From contig NZ_CP025804.1 of the NCBI RefSeq assembly GCF_003352085.1, positions 4,526,001 through 4,590,000 of the forward strand: a stretch of 64,000 bases of DNA. Reading direction: 5' to 3'. Made by a program: the position numbers and the translations under genes. This document shows positions 47,734-56,556 of this stretch, piece after piece. Each line of letters opens with the position of its first letter. Positions within the stretch are counted from its first letter, which is position 1. The DNA is from Sulfitobacter sp. SK012 (lineage in GTDB: Bacteria > Pseudomonadota > Alphaproteobacteria > Rhodobacterales > Rhodobacteraceae). A model generated the notes under the pieces. That model was given only the letters and a program-made list of their open reading frames with translations, was not told the origin of the DNA and made no database searches.

Positions 47734-48216
47734 TTAGAAATCATGTTTGCGTATGTTGCGCAGCATGGTTTGCAGCGTCCCGACAAAGGCACGCTTTTCC
47801 ACGTCATCAATACCTGCAAACATTTGCTCGTAGGCTGCTGACATATGCGGCCAAAGCCGCTCGTAGGCATCACGCCCTGCGTCCCTAAGGAACACGCGCG
47901 TGGCCCGGCTGTCTTCCGTATCGGTCTCGCGACGGATCATCCCGCCTTGGTCCAGCGCATCCAATGCCCGGCTCAGCGTGCTTTGTTGCACGACCGCGTA
48001 AACGGCCAGTTCTCGTATAAGGATGCCGTCGATCACTGACAAAACAGCCAATGAACGTGCCTGCGGAGTTGTTAAATCCAATGCCGCCATCTCGCTTTGT
48101 AGCGCGGCGTTATATCGCCCGATGATGCGGTTCATCAGATAGGGGGCAAAGTTTTCCAGCCCCATTTCGCCCAATCGATGCACTTGGGGGGTCGCGATTT
48201 TTTGCTGCTTCGTCAT
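47734..48216 (-). CDS. MarR-family transcriptional regulator
   Basis: A 160-residue winged-helix regulator. The recognition region has DGILIRELAVYAVVQQSTLSRALDALDQGGMIRRETDTEDSRA, a clear MarR wing ending in DSRATRVFL. MarR proteins usually repress aromatic-compound catabolic genes and release DNA on binding the compound. Its stop and start overlap its neighbours (ATGA with the upstream flavoprotein), so it sits within the operon it probably controls: cyclase, flavoprotein, marR, iorA, iorB. The target is likely the divergent promoter near 50.6 kb. Confidence 0.92.
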   Translation of the reverse strand: MTKQQKIATPQVHRLGEMGLENFAPYLMNRIIGRYNAALQSEMAALDLTTPQARSLAVLSVIDGILIRELAVYAVVQQSTLSRALDALDQGGMIRRETDTEDSRATRVFLRDAGRDAYERLWPHMSAAYEQMFAGIDDVEKRAFVGTLQTMLRNIRKHDF

Positions 48217-49775
48217 GCGCCAAGCCCTTTCGCGAGGTTATAGCCCGATCCACCGCCCAATCCCGGCCCGGGGTGGGTTGAAGCACCAATGTGATAAAAA
48301 CCTTTAATCGAGGTTGCGTTGTTGGCCGATCCGGCATGCGGTCGCCAGACAAAAAACTGGTCTAGCGCGCAGGCACCGCCGTAAGGATCGCCCCCAACAA
48401 GGTTCACATTCATCGCCTCCAGATCAGCGGGCGAATAGGCACGGCGTTTGAGAACAATGTCGTCAAAATTACGGATACTCTTGCGCAAGATACCTTCGAT
48501 ACGGTCGGCATAGACCTCGCGCATGGCCTCGGTCCAAGTCTCTTCTGTTTCAATCTCTCCTGCGGCATCGCCCTTGATCTGGGTCGGGCTGTCTGGGATC
48601 TGACACCACAAGATCGCTTTGCCTTCAGGGCAGCGCGTCGGGTCAAGGGCGTGAGGCTGGCCAACACAGATCGTTGGCGTCACAGGGATCATGCCCCGCT
48701 CTGCCTCATTGCTTGATTTAGAGACTGAATCGATTCCATCAGAGAGATGGATCAGCGCGACGTCATCCAATCCATCTGCCACCCAATCAGGTGTTGCATC
48801 CAGCGCATAGTGCAGCTGGAAGTTTCCGCGCCCATGACGAAATTTCTTGGGGCTGTCAGAGCGCATGGAACTATCGAGCAAGCTATCGTCCAGCTGTCTA
48901 GGTGCAGTGGATGCAATGACATTTTTAGCACGGATCTTTTCGCCAGAAACAGTCTCTATCCCTACTGCTTTACCGCCTTCGACAATAACTCTCTTGGCCT
49001 CTACGCCGGTCCGACATTCTCCGCCATGCGCCTCTATCAGAGTCTCAAAGGCGACGACCGCTTGCCCTGCGCCGCCCTTCACAATTGGCGCGCCAGCTGC
49101 CTCCAACGCAAAAGCAATCACCCGCGCCATCTGCCCAGAATAACTCGCCTCAGGCGTCAATCCGACATGCAGAACCCACGGAGCCCAAAGCGCCTGCACC
49201 GACACGCTGTCATAGCGAGTTTCCAACCAACCACGTGCGGGTTCCAGTGCCTCACCGAACCAGACTTTGAGGTCATTGAGGCCTCTTTTCCATGCTTGCT
49301 TTGCCAACAATGTCGCCGTTTGGCGTGACCAAAGCGGCTGCCCTAACAGCGCAAAAAGAAACGGCGCATCTTGTTCAATGCGCCCAACATCTGCCGCGTG
49401 CTGATCTCCGGCTCCGGCGCTTGTTGCATTGAATGCGGCCACATTGGCGGCGCGATCCATTGACAACACAAGCGCCTCACCATTTGGACGCAGCACCGCC
49501 GTTGGATTTGGTGAATGGCAAAACTCCAGCCCATGTTGCGCCAAATCTGCCCCCAACGCTTCATGCGCGGAGCCAGTTAGAAACAGGACAAATGTTGTGG
49601 CCATCACATCATGATGAAAGCCGGGCAACGTCACGTCATCAGACGTCATCATGCAGCCACCCAAGCGATCTTCGCGGTCGATCACCAGCACGCTATCGCC
49701 TTTGCGCGCTAACATCGCGGCGGCCACCAAACCGTTAATGCCCGACCCGATGATCAGATGATCGACGTCCGCCAC
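48213..49775 (-). CDS. Phytoene-desaturase-like FAD/NAD(P)-dependent oxidoreductase (leftward copy)
   Basis: A 520-residue flavoprotein. The start is GTG with AGGACTGAGGC upstream. DHLIIGSGINGLVAAAMLARKGDSVLVIDREDRLGGCM is the FAD fold with GSGxxG and RxGG. The C-terminus is GFYHIGASTHPGPGLGGGSGYNLAKGL, the carotenoid-desaturase/amine-oxidase closing motif. These proteins form a large group outside carotenoid synthesis with mostly unknown substrates; there is no carotenoid gene nearby. It is three bases after the cyclase stop and overlaps marR by four bases. A second member of the group starts the divergent operon, so two related redox steps, or a heteromer, seem likely. Confidence 0.88.
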   Translation of the reverse strand: MADVDHLIIGSGINGLVAAAMLARKGDSVLVIDREDRLGGCMMTSDDVTLPGFHHDVMATTFVLFLTGSAHEALGADLAQHGLEFCHSPNPTAVLRPNGEALVLSMDRAANVAAFNATSAGAGDQHAADVGRIEQDAPFLFALLGQPLWSRQTATLLAKQAWKRGLNDLKVWFGEALEPARGWLETRYDSVSVQALWAPWVLHVGLTPEASYSGQMARVIAFALEAAGAPIVKGGAGQAVVAFETLIEAHGGECRTGVEAKRVIVEGGKAVGIETVSGEKIRAKNVIASTAPRQLDDSLLDSSMRSDSPKKFRHGRGNFQLHYALDATPDWVADGLDDVALIHLSDGIDSVSKSSNEAERGMIPVTPTICVGQPHALDPTRCPEGKAILWCQIPDSPTQIKGDAAGEIETEETWTEAMREVYADRIEGILRKSIRNFDDIVLKRRAYSPADLEAMNVNLVGGDPYGGACALDQFFVWRPHAGSANNATSIKGFYHIGASTHPGPGLGGGSGYNLAKGLGA

Positions 49776-49778
49776 GCC

Positions 49779-50570
49779 TCAGTCCTTAGGGACCAACGCC
49801 AGCGCCCGTATCGGACTGCCGGTACCCTTTGCGATCTTCAGCGGCGCGGCAATCAAGACCGCACCTTTGGCAGGCAGCTTGTCTAGATTTGCAAGGCTCG
49901 CCAGCCCAAAGCAATTATCGCGGTGCAGTAGGTTGTGCGCCGGGTAAGGCGGCTCCATTCCGCCAGCCTGCCCTGCATCTGTTCCAATGCACTGGGTTCC
50001 CCAACCGACGATCTTCTTGCTTAGCAAGTATTCGATCGCATCAGGGGTCGGCCCAGGGCTGTGGGGACCTGTGTCATCGGCATTTAGAAACTTCGCCTCG
50101 TCATCTACACGGCTGTCCCAGTCGGTGCGCATCACGACCCATTCGCCTGCGCCAATATCGCCCTGCTCTTTTTCCCACGCCTTGATCAGGTCAGCGGTCA
50201 GCAAAAAATCTTCGTTTGCCGCACTTTCTGCGGAGCAATCAATAACATTCACTGGCGCGATAAGGCGGTTCACATCCAAGGTGTCAGTGTAGCCGTCCTC
50301 ATAATCCTTGCCGGTGACCCAGTGATGCGGCGCGTCAAAATGCGTGCCAGAGTGTTCGCCCAACACCAGCCAGTTCCACGCAAAGAAAGGCCCGTCATTG
50401 TCGTATTCAGAAATCTTGTGAATCTCGACCTTTGGCGTGGGTTTCGCAAAGTCAGCGGGCAGCTGCAGGATCGGCGTATCAGGACCAAGCGATCCTGAAC
50501 AATCCACCACCTCGACCCCGCCCGTGGCCAGCATTTTTCCCAATTCGCCCAACAATGAAGCAGCGCTCAT
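49779..50570 (-). CDS. Cyclase-family metal hydrolase, probable isatin hydrolase-like
   Basis: About 263 residues from the ATG at 50570 (GGGAGACGGG upstream). The cyclase-family metal motif HxGTHxDxPxH is exact: HSGTHFDAPHH near residue 80. The DTLDVNRLIAPVNVIDC and CIGTDAGQAGGM segments continue the fold. The family includes kynurenine formamidase (KynB) and isatin hydrolase. The segments around EIHKISEYD, GPFFAWNW and the NLLHRDNCFGLASL tail look to me like the isatin hydrolase subgroup, from memory and not from a search. That enzyme opens isatin to isatinate. First gene of the leftward operon with MarR and IorAB, which suits breakdown of an indole-derived compound. Confidence 0.8.
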   Translation of the reverse strand: MSAASLLGELGKMLATGGVEVVDCSGSLGPDTPILQLPADFAKPTPKVEIHKISEYDNDGPFFAWNWLVLGEHSGTHFDAPHHWVTGKDYEDGYTDTLDVNRLIAPVNVIDCSAESAANEDFLLTADLIKAWEKEQGDIGAGEWVVMRTDWDSRVDDEAKFLNADDTGPHSPGPTPDAIEYLLSKKIVGWGTQCIGTDAGQAGGMEPPYPAHNLLHRDNCFGLASLANLDKLPAKGAVLIAAPLKIAKGTGSPIRALALVPKD

Positions 50571-50679
50571 AATCCCGTCTCCCTGAGTTTGCACAGTTTC
50601 GCCCGCGCAGTGTTTCCTGAATCAATGCTAGACAAATTTACATGCGTTTGCAATTATCTTGTCGAGGGGATGCAAAGCA
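50571..50679. promoter_or_regulatory. Divergent promoter region of the indole-type catabolic cluster
   Basis: The 109-base gap between the cyclase start and the flavoprotein start must hold two promoters and the likely MarR operator. It contains GACAA (50631-50635) and TTGTC (50659-50663) facing each other around an AT-rich stretch with TTTGCAATTA. The dyad arms are short and far apart, so the exact operator is not defined. Confidence 0.4.
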
Positions 50680-52251
50680 ATGAGCGAAGATCCGGATGCA
50701 ATAATCATCGGGGCTGGTCACAATAGTTTGGCTTGCGCTTGCCACTTGGCAGCGCGCGGCTGGAAGGTCGCCGTCTATGAACAGGCCTCCGTACCTGGCG
50801 GTGCAGTCAAGACAGGCGAGTACACCCTTCCTGGATTTCGCCATGATTGGGCGGCGATGAATCTCTCGCTCTTTGCAGGGTCTGCTTTTAATAGTGAGTA
50901 TGCGGACGATCTGGCCAAACATGGTCTGCGTTTTGCACCAACATCCAACCCCTTTGCGTCTGTTTTTCCAGACGGAAAATGGCTGGGCGTCTCTGCCGAT
51001 GCAGCGCTGACAAAGGCGCGTGTTCGCGGGTTTTCAAACGCAGATGCAGCGGCTTGGCAACAACTAACGGATGACTTCCCCAGTGAAGCTGAGGATATAT
51101 TTGCCCTACTTGGCAGCCCCATGAATTTGCGTGCAATTTCATCTTTAGGCTGGAAGACTTGGCGCAAACGGCACGGGGCTGGCACACTTGATCTTGCGCG
51201 GTTTTTGATGATGTCGCCCCGTGCGTGGCTCGATCAGACCTTTGAAAGCGACCACGTCAAAGCAACACTTGCTGCATGGGGCATGCATTTGGATTTCGCG
51301 CCTGACATCGCAGGCGGCGCACTCTTTCCGTACCTTGAGGCGATGGCTGGACAGGCCTTTGGCATGGTTTTGGGCCAAGGTGGCGCGGATACAATGACCC
51401 GTTCGATGGTATCAATGATCAAAGCGCGTGGCGGCGACGTGATTTGTAACAGCCCCGTGGAACGCATCGACCACCGAGAAGGGAAAGCTTACGGGATTAC
51501 GCTAGCCGACGGTCAGCGGGTGATGGCGAGCAAAGCCGTAATCGCCAATGTCGCGCCGGCAGCCTTGGCCAAGCTTACTGGCGACATCGGGGATGCGCGC
51601 CACACAGATGCGATGCAGAAATTCCAGCATGCTCCGGGCACAATGATGATCCACCTTGCGATGGACGGCCTGCCGGACTGGACCGCGGGGGCTGAGTTGA
51701 AACGTTTTGCTTATGTTCATATCGCGCCCTCCATGGACCAGATGGCGCAGGCATATGCGCAAGCGAAAGCAGGCCTACTGCCGTCTGAGCCGGTGATCGT
51801 TTGCGGTCAACCGACGGTGGTCGACCCCACCCGTGCGCCTGCGGGCAAACATGTTCTTTGGCTTCAGGTTCGCATGGTACCGGGGCAGATTAAGGGCGAC
51901 GCTTTGAATCAAATAGCAGCGACCAATTGGCAAGACGCAGCGGAGCCGATGGCGGCCCGTACGCTGGATATTCTGGAGCGCTACGCCCCCGGTACCGGCG
52001 CTAAGATCTTAGCCAAGCATATTGTCAGCCCGGCCATGTTAGAGACGGATAATCCTAATCTTGTTGGTGGTGATCAAGTCTGTGGGAGCCACCATCTTCA
52101 CCAACATTTCATGAACCGTCCCGCGCGCGGGTACGCCGATGGAAAGACGCCAATCAAAAACCTTTATCACACTGGTGCCGCTGTTTGGCCCGGTGGCGGA
52201 ACGGGAGCAGGGCCCGGCACTTTGCTCGCCAAAAAACTTGCCGGAAAATAA
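50680..52251 (+). CDS. Phytoene-desaturase-like FAD/NAD(P)-dependent oxidoreductase (rightward copy)
   Basis: About 523 residues from the ATG at 50680, which has GAGGGG upstream; a TTG seven codons earlier is unlikely. FAD binding at AIIIGAGHNSLACACHLAARG with YEQASVPGGAVKT; C-terminal closing motif YHTGAAVWPGGGTGAGPGTLLAKKL. It belongs to the same group as the leftward copy, and both carry a similar central substrate-domain layout (near HDVMATT and HDWAAMN). No carotenoid genes are present. It leads the operon containing a five-gene peptide-type importer, with the binding-protein gene 21 bases downstream. Confidence 0.88.
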   Translation: MSEDPDAIIIGAGHNSLACACHLAARGWKVAVYEQASVPGGAVKTGEYTLPGFRHDWAAMNLSLFAGSAFNSEYADDLAKHGLRFAPTSNPFASVFPDGKWLGVSADAALTKARVRGFSNADAAAWQQLTDDFPSEAEDIFALLGSPMNLRAISSLGWKTWRKRHGAGTLDLARFLMMSPRAWLDQTFESDHVKATLAAWGMHLDFAPDIAGGALFPYLEAMAGQAFGMVLGQGGADTMTRSMVSMIKARGGDVICNSPVERIDHREGKAYGITLADGQRVMASKAVIANVAPAALAKLTGDIGDARHTDAMQKFQHAPGTMMIHLAMDGLPDWTAGAELKRFAYVHIAPSMDQMAQAYAQAKAGLLPSEPVIVCGQPTVVDPTRAPAGKHVLWLQVRMVPGQIKGDALNQIAATNWQDAAEPMAARTLDILERYAPGTGAKILAKHIVSPAMLETDNPNLVGGDQVCGSHHLHQHFMNRPARGYADGKTPIKNLYHTGAAVWPGGGTGAGPGTLLAKKLAGK

Positions 52252-52272
52252 TAACAATCAGGGAGATTACAA

Positions 52273-53799
52273 ATGAAACTTTCACGCAGAGGCCTTCTCA
52301 AGACATCCGCCGCGGCCGCGGCATTTACCACCATCGGCCTACCTAGTTTTGCCCAGGCGATTGACGAGCTGGTCATTGCCTATAACGTCAATCTGCCCAG
52401 CTGGGACCCGACTGTTGGACCCTCCGCAGTGAACCCGACGATCCAGGGCATCTATCAGTCTGTATTTGATCTTTATATCCCACAAAACCCTGACCTCAGC
52501 TTTGGATCTGGCATCATTGCGGATCATGGCTGGAATGATGACGAGAGCCAAATCTGGATGGATGTGCGCGAAGGTGTAACCTGGCACAACGGTGATCCGC
52601 TGACGGCCGAGGATGTTGTTTGGTCGTTGCAACGTGCCGCCAACCCAGAGACAGGGAACCCAATCCAGTTTGTCTGGGGCAAAGTTGAAAACATCAAAGC
52701 CGAAGGCAACCGCGTGACGGCGGACGTCAAGGAGTATGAGCCTACGTTCTTCAAATGGATGAGCTTTCTCACAGGCTATGTCATGCCCAAGAAATACTAC
52801 GAGGAAGTTGGCGCAGACGGGTTTGAAGCGGCCCCCATCGGAACCGGCCCCTACATGGTCGATAAATTCGAACGCAATGCGTTTGTGCGCCTGAAAGCCA
52901 ATGAAAACTATTGGGGCGGGGCACCGGAATTCAAAACCGTGACAATCAAGTTCGTGACAGACGCGGCGTCCCGGGTGGCCGAGGTCGAATCTGGCAATTC
53001 CCATGTGACGCTTGAAATTCCTTATGAGGAGTTTGACCGCCTCAAGGCCAAAGATGGTTTGGCCGGTGTAGCGGAACCCATCTCTGATATTGGGATGATT
53101 TTCCTCAACGATATTGATGCGATGGCCGATCCAAATGTGCGCAAGGCCGCCGCCCACGCCATCGACAAATCGCTGATCGTAGACCGATTGCTGTCGGGTT
53201 ACGGCGTGCCAATCGACACACTGCAAACGCCAGATTACGCAGCATACGATCCGTCGATCACCGTTGAGTATAACCCGGAGAAATCGATTGAGTTGTTGGC
53301 GGCCTCAGGATTTAGCCCAGACAACCCTGTCAAGTTTACGATCCAAACGACGAAGGGCTTCAAGCCTAAGGACTATGAGATCATTCAGGCGATTGTTGGC
53401 CTTTGGCGCAAGGTCGGGATCGAGGCAGAAATCGAGGTTTACGAGATCGCAAAGCACTTTGAACTGCGCGCCGCAGATCAGCTCGCACCGGCGGCCTTCT
53501 ACAACTGGGGCAATTCGGTGGGTGATCCAACGACCTCAACCGGCTTTGCGATGTTTGGTCCATCGCCGCACTCTGTTTGGGACGGTCAGGATACCTTCGA
53601 TCTAATCGCGCCGCTTTGGGGCGAAAAAGACGAGGCCAAGCGCATTGCTGGCTGGAAGGCAGTCGACCGGCACATCGCCGAAGAGGCTGAGGTTATTCCA
53701 CTGCTGCAGTACGTCCAGCCGATCGTGCATTCCGATGCCGTGACGGTTCAACCTCATCGCTCAGGGGCGCTGCTTCCGCACCTCATGACACGCTCGTAA
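52273..53799 (+). CDS. ABC transporter substrate-binding protein (peptide/Opp family 5)
   Basis: A 508-residue periplasmic binding protein of the extracellular solute-binding family 5 type. The N-terminus MKLSRRGLLKTSAAAAAFTT has a twin-arginine, so export may be through Tat, with a signal cleaved near FAQA. GVTWHNGDPLTAEDVVWSLQRA and IGTGPYMVDKFERNAFVRLKANENYWGG are family landmarks. Members bind peptides, glycosides, opines and various amides, so the ligand is open. GGGAGA precedes the ATG. It is followed by two permeases and two ATPases, giving a full importer in one operon. Confidence 0.92.
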   Translation: MKLSRRGLLKTSAAAAAFTTIGLPSFAQAIDELVIAYNVNLPSWDPTVGPSAVNPTIQGIYQSVFDLYIPQNPDLSFGSGIIADHGWNDDESQIWMDVREGVTWHNGDPLTAEDVVWSLQRAANPETGNPIQFVWGKVENIKAEGNRVTADVKEYEPTFFKWMSFLTGYVMPKKYYEEVGADGFEAAPIGTGPYMVDKFERNAFVRLKANENYWGGAPEFKTVTIKFVTDAASRVAEVESGNSHVTLEIPYEEFDRLKAKDGLAGVAEPISDIGMIFLNDIDAMADPNVRKAAAHAIDKSLIVDRLLSGYGVPIDTLQTPDYAAYDPSITVEYNPEKSIELLAASGFSPDNPVKFTIQTTKGFKPKDYEIIQAIVGLWRKVGIEAEIEVYEIAKHFELRAADQLAPAAFYNWGNSVGDPTTSTGFAMFGPSPHSVWDGQDTFDLIAPLWGEKDEAKRIAGWKAVDRHIAEEAEVIPLLQYVQPIVHSDAVTVQPHRSGALLPHLMTRS

Positions 53800-53856
53800 A
53801 AGCGACCCGGTGGTGCTGGCAAAGGTTGGCTCCACCGTATTTCAAACCGGATTCCC

Positions 53857-54867
53857 ATGAAACTTTTGCGCACTATCCTATTGCGGCTCATCAGCACCGC
53901 GATCACGCTCTTTGGCGTGGCGGTGATTGTGTTTGTTGTTGTGCGTGTTGTGCCAGGCAATCCGATTGCAATGATGCTTCCGCCCGGCGCGACAGATGCT
54001 GATATCCTCCGGTTAGAGACACAATATGGCCTTGATAAATCAATCTTGCAGCAATTCTTGATCTGGTTTTTTGATGTCTTGAAGGGCGACTTTGGCACAT
54101 CAATCACAACGCGGCAGCCTGTCTCTGGCCTGGTGCTGGGGCGTCTGCCCGCAACGTTAGAGTTGTCGATTGTGGCGTTGGGTATCGCCGTAGCGCTTGG
54201 GGGTGCTCTTGCCCTTGCCGGAACCCGGTTTCGCGATGGTAAGGCCGAGGGCGCGATTGATGTGACGTCTGGCATCGCCCTTTCAGTTCCGGACTTCTTG
54301 TGGGGATTGGTGTTGATCTTGCTATTTGGCGTGCTTTGGCCCGTCTTTCACATCTCAGGGCGCATTTCCCCCAGTTTAGACATTGATTTCACCACCAACT
54401 TCTATTTATTCGAGAGCATTGTGCGGCTGCGTTTCGATGTATTCAGCGACCTGATCGCGCATATGCTGATGCCCGCCCTAGCCCTTGCCATTCCGCTGGC
54501 GGCGATCATTTCACAACTTCTGAAACAGTCTCTGAAAGAGACAATGCACCTTGATTACGTCGCCCTCGCCCGCACCAAGGGTTATTCCGAGACGCACGTC
54601 ATCGTCCATGAAGCCTTGCCCAACGCGATCCTTCCGACACTGACACTTGTTGGGGTCCAGTTTACTTTTCTGATTGGCGGCACAGTCATTATCGAGCGCC
54701 TTTTTAGCTACGAAGGGCTTGGCAATATGGCTATCGACGCGGTCATCAACCGGGACCTTCCATTGATCCAAGGCATCGTGATCCTGTTTGCGGTCCTCTT
54801 TACGATGGTCAATCTCTTTGTCGACATGCTGTATGTTGTTCTCAACCCGAGGCTGCGAAATGCGTGA
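53857..54867 (+). CDS. ABC importer permease, DppB/OppB type
   Basis: A 336-residue inner-membrane permease. The N-terminal helix and first loop (VRVVPGNPIAMMLPPGA, then GLDKSILQQFLIWFFDVLKGDFGTSI) are characteristic of DppB-like subunits. The BPD coupling segment EALPNAILPTLTLVGVQFTFLIGG lies near 250. About six membrane spans. It begins 57 bases after the binding-protein gene and overlaps the next permease by eight bases. Confidence 0.93.
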   Translation: MKLLRTILLRLISTAITLFGVAVIVFVVVRVVPGNPIAMMLPPGATDADILRLETQYGLDKSILQQFLIWFFDVLKGDFGTSITTRQPVSGLVLGRLPATLELSIVALGIAVALGGALALAGTRFRDGKAEGAIDVTSGIALSVPDFLWGLVLILLFGVLWPVFHISGRISPSLDIDFTTNFYLFESIVRLRFDVFSDLIAHMLMPALALAIPLAAIISQLLKQSLKETMHLDYVALARTKGYSETHVIVHEALPNAILPTLTLVGVQFTFLIGGTVIIERLFSYEGLGNMAIDAVINRDLPLIQGIVILFAVLFTMVNLFVDMLYVVLNPRLRNA

Positions 54868-55711
54868 CGCGCGGGGAACCCTCAGGCGCCCCTTGGGAGT
54901 GCGGCTCTGGCTTTCGGGCGGTTGGCTTCTCGTCCTTGCATTCGTTGCAATATTGGCGCCTTGGCTCGCGCCCCAAGACCCCCTTGCCCAAGACCTGTTT
55001 ACTGCACGCCTCCCGCCTTTTTGGGAGCCCGGATCTGAGCCGGGATACTACCTTGGCACCGATTCGTTGGGTCGGGATGTCCTGACGCGCATCATCTATG
55101 GGGCACGTTTGGCCTTAATCGTCGCCGTTGTTGCGGGAACGCTGACATGCGTGATTGGAGCCACACTCGGCCTTATCGCAGGGTACTACCGTGGCTGGCC
55201 AGACCGTATCATCAGCCGCTTCGTCGATATTTGGATGGCCTTCCCGCCGGTTCTTTTTGCAATTCTACTTATTGCCGTTCTTGGCACCGGCCTGACCTCC
55301 ATCATCCTTGCGATTATCATTATCGACTGGACCCGCTTTGCGCGCGTGATCCGCGCCGAAGCGATGGGGCAATCCGCGATGGACTATGTCGCCTCCGCGC
55401 AGATCGCCGGGCGTACCCGGTTTGGCACAATGCTGACTGAAATCCTGCCTAATGTTTTGCCAACAATTGTGGCTCTACTTACGCTGGAAATGGGCATCGC
55501 CGTTATCGTCGAGGCGATCTTGTCTTTCGTTAATCTGTCGATCTCAACCGACAGCCCAACGTGGGGCGGTATGATCTCAGAGGGGCGCACATCCGTGCAT
55601 CAGGCCTGGTGGGTCCTCGTCTTTCCGCTAATCACGCTCTTTCTCACCGTTCTGAGTTTTTCGCAATTGGGCGAGGGTCTCAAAGATCGCTTTGATCCGG
55701 TGCTTCGATGA
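54860..55711 (+). CDS. ABC importer permease, DppC/OppC type
   Basis: About 283 residues from the ATG at 54860, which overlaps the end of the dppB-like gene by eight bases. The N-terminal helix and LGTDSLGRDVLTRIIYGARLALIVAVVAG are standard DppC signatures. ILPNVLPTIVALLTLEMGIAVIVEAILSFV gives the coupling helices with the ATPase. Pairs with the upstream DppB-type subunit. Stop overlaps the next ATPase gene start as ATGA. Confidence 0.93.
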   Translation: MRDARGTLRRPLGVRLWLSGGWLLVLAFVAILAPWLAPQDPLAQDLFTARLPPFWEPGSEPGYYLGTDSLGRDVLTRIIYGARLALIVAVVAGTLTCVIGATLGLIAGYYRGWPDRIISRFVDIWMAFPPVLFAILLIAVLGTGLTSIILAIIIIDWTRFARVIRAEAMGQSAMDYVASAQIAGRTRFGTMLTEILPNVLPTIVALLTLEMGIAVIVEAILSFVNLSISTDSPTWGGMISEGRTSVHQAWWVLVFPLITLFLTVLSFSQLGEGLKDRFDPVLR

Positions 55712-56556
55712 CCGCGTATCTGTCCATCAGAGGTCTGACCGTGACGCTAAAAGGGGGGGGCGTGATACTTCGCGACGTCTCTTTGGATGTGGCTGCGGGG
55801 CAGGTCCATGGGTTGGTGGGCGAATCTGGTGCGGGCAAGTCGATGATTGGTAAAGCAGTCTTGGGCACCTTGCCCCGCGCGATGCAAATCACGAGTGGAG
55901 AGATTTGGCTCGATGGCATTGATTTGCTTGGCCTGCCCTCTCGCAGACGGCGGCATCATATTGGGGCCAGCGCCGCGCTGATCCCACAAGACCCATTGAC
56001 CGCATTGAACCCTGTCCGCCGTGTTGGTCCGCAGATTACACGCCGATTGGTCGACATTTTGGGCTGGACCCGCAGCGCGGCGCAAAGCCGCGCGTTAGAG
56101 TTGCTGGATGAGGTCCAAATCCCAGACCCCAGCCGGGTCATGCGCAGCTATCCACACGAACTGTCGGGAGGTATGCGCCAGCGCATCTTGATTGCAGCTG
56201 CCTTTGCGGCCGAACCGAAGCTTATCATCGCTGATGAGCCGACAACCGCCTTGGACGTAACCGTGCAAAAACAAATCCTGCGCCTGATCGCGCAGATGCA
56301 AACGCGTCATGACACAGCGCTTTTGTTTGTCACGCATGACCTGGGCGTGGTGTCAAAAATCTGCGATTCCCTGTCGGTACTTTACGCTGGAAAAGTCATT
56401 GAAGAAGCCCAAATGCGTGCCTTCTTTGCCGCGCCCAAGCATCCCTATTCTGCCGCTCTACTTGCAGCCACACCAACCCATACAAATCCCGAAAGCAGCT
56501 TAACCCCCGTCCCTCAAGCCATCATCGACGCCGTGGAGGCAGAGGTCAGATCATGA
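55708..56556 (+). CDS. ABC importer ATPase, DppD type
   Basis: A 282-residue ATP-binding subunit. Walker A is [13 protein letters not shown], the signature motif [16 protein letters not shown], and Walker [14 protein letters not shown], followed by the H-loop FVTHDLGVV. The C-terminal oligopeptide-transporter segment ([14 protein letters not shown]) marks it as peptide-type. Coupled to the following ATPase gene by an ATGA overlap. The two ATPases form the heterodimer that drives uptake through the two permeases. Confidence 0.95.
   Translation: MTAYLSIRGLTVTLKGGGVILRDVSLDVAAGQVHGLVGESGAGKSMIGKAVLGTLPRAMQITSGEIWLDGIDLLGLPSRRRRHHIGASAALIPQDPLTALNPVRRVGPQITRRLVDILGWTRSAAQSRALELLDEVQIPDPSRVMRSYPHELSGGMRQRILIAAAFAAEPKLIIADEPTTALDVTVQKQILRLIAQMQTRHDTALLFVTHDLGVVSKICDSLSVLYAGKVIEEAQMRAFFAAPKHPYSAALLAATPTHTNPESSLTPVPQAIIDAVEAEVRS

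Noticed and set aside
49779..50570. Kynurenine formamidase (KynB) as the main name for the cyclase
   Set aside because: The metal motif is shared by the whole family and the other segments look more like isatin hydrolase; without a search neither specific name can be fixed, so I call it cyclase family, isatin hydrolase-like.
50631..50663. GACAA...TTGTC dyad in the divergent promoter as the MarR operator
   Set aside because: The arms are only five bases and 23 bases apart, which is long for a MarR site, so I list the region but not the dyad as an operator.
48213..52251. Carotenoid biosynthesis cluster
   Set aside because: Only desaturase-like flavoproteins are present; no crtB, crtE or other carotenoid genes, and the neighbours are a MarR, IorAB and an importer.
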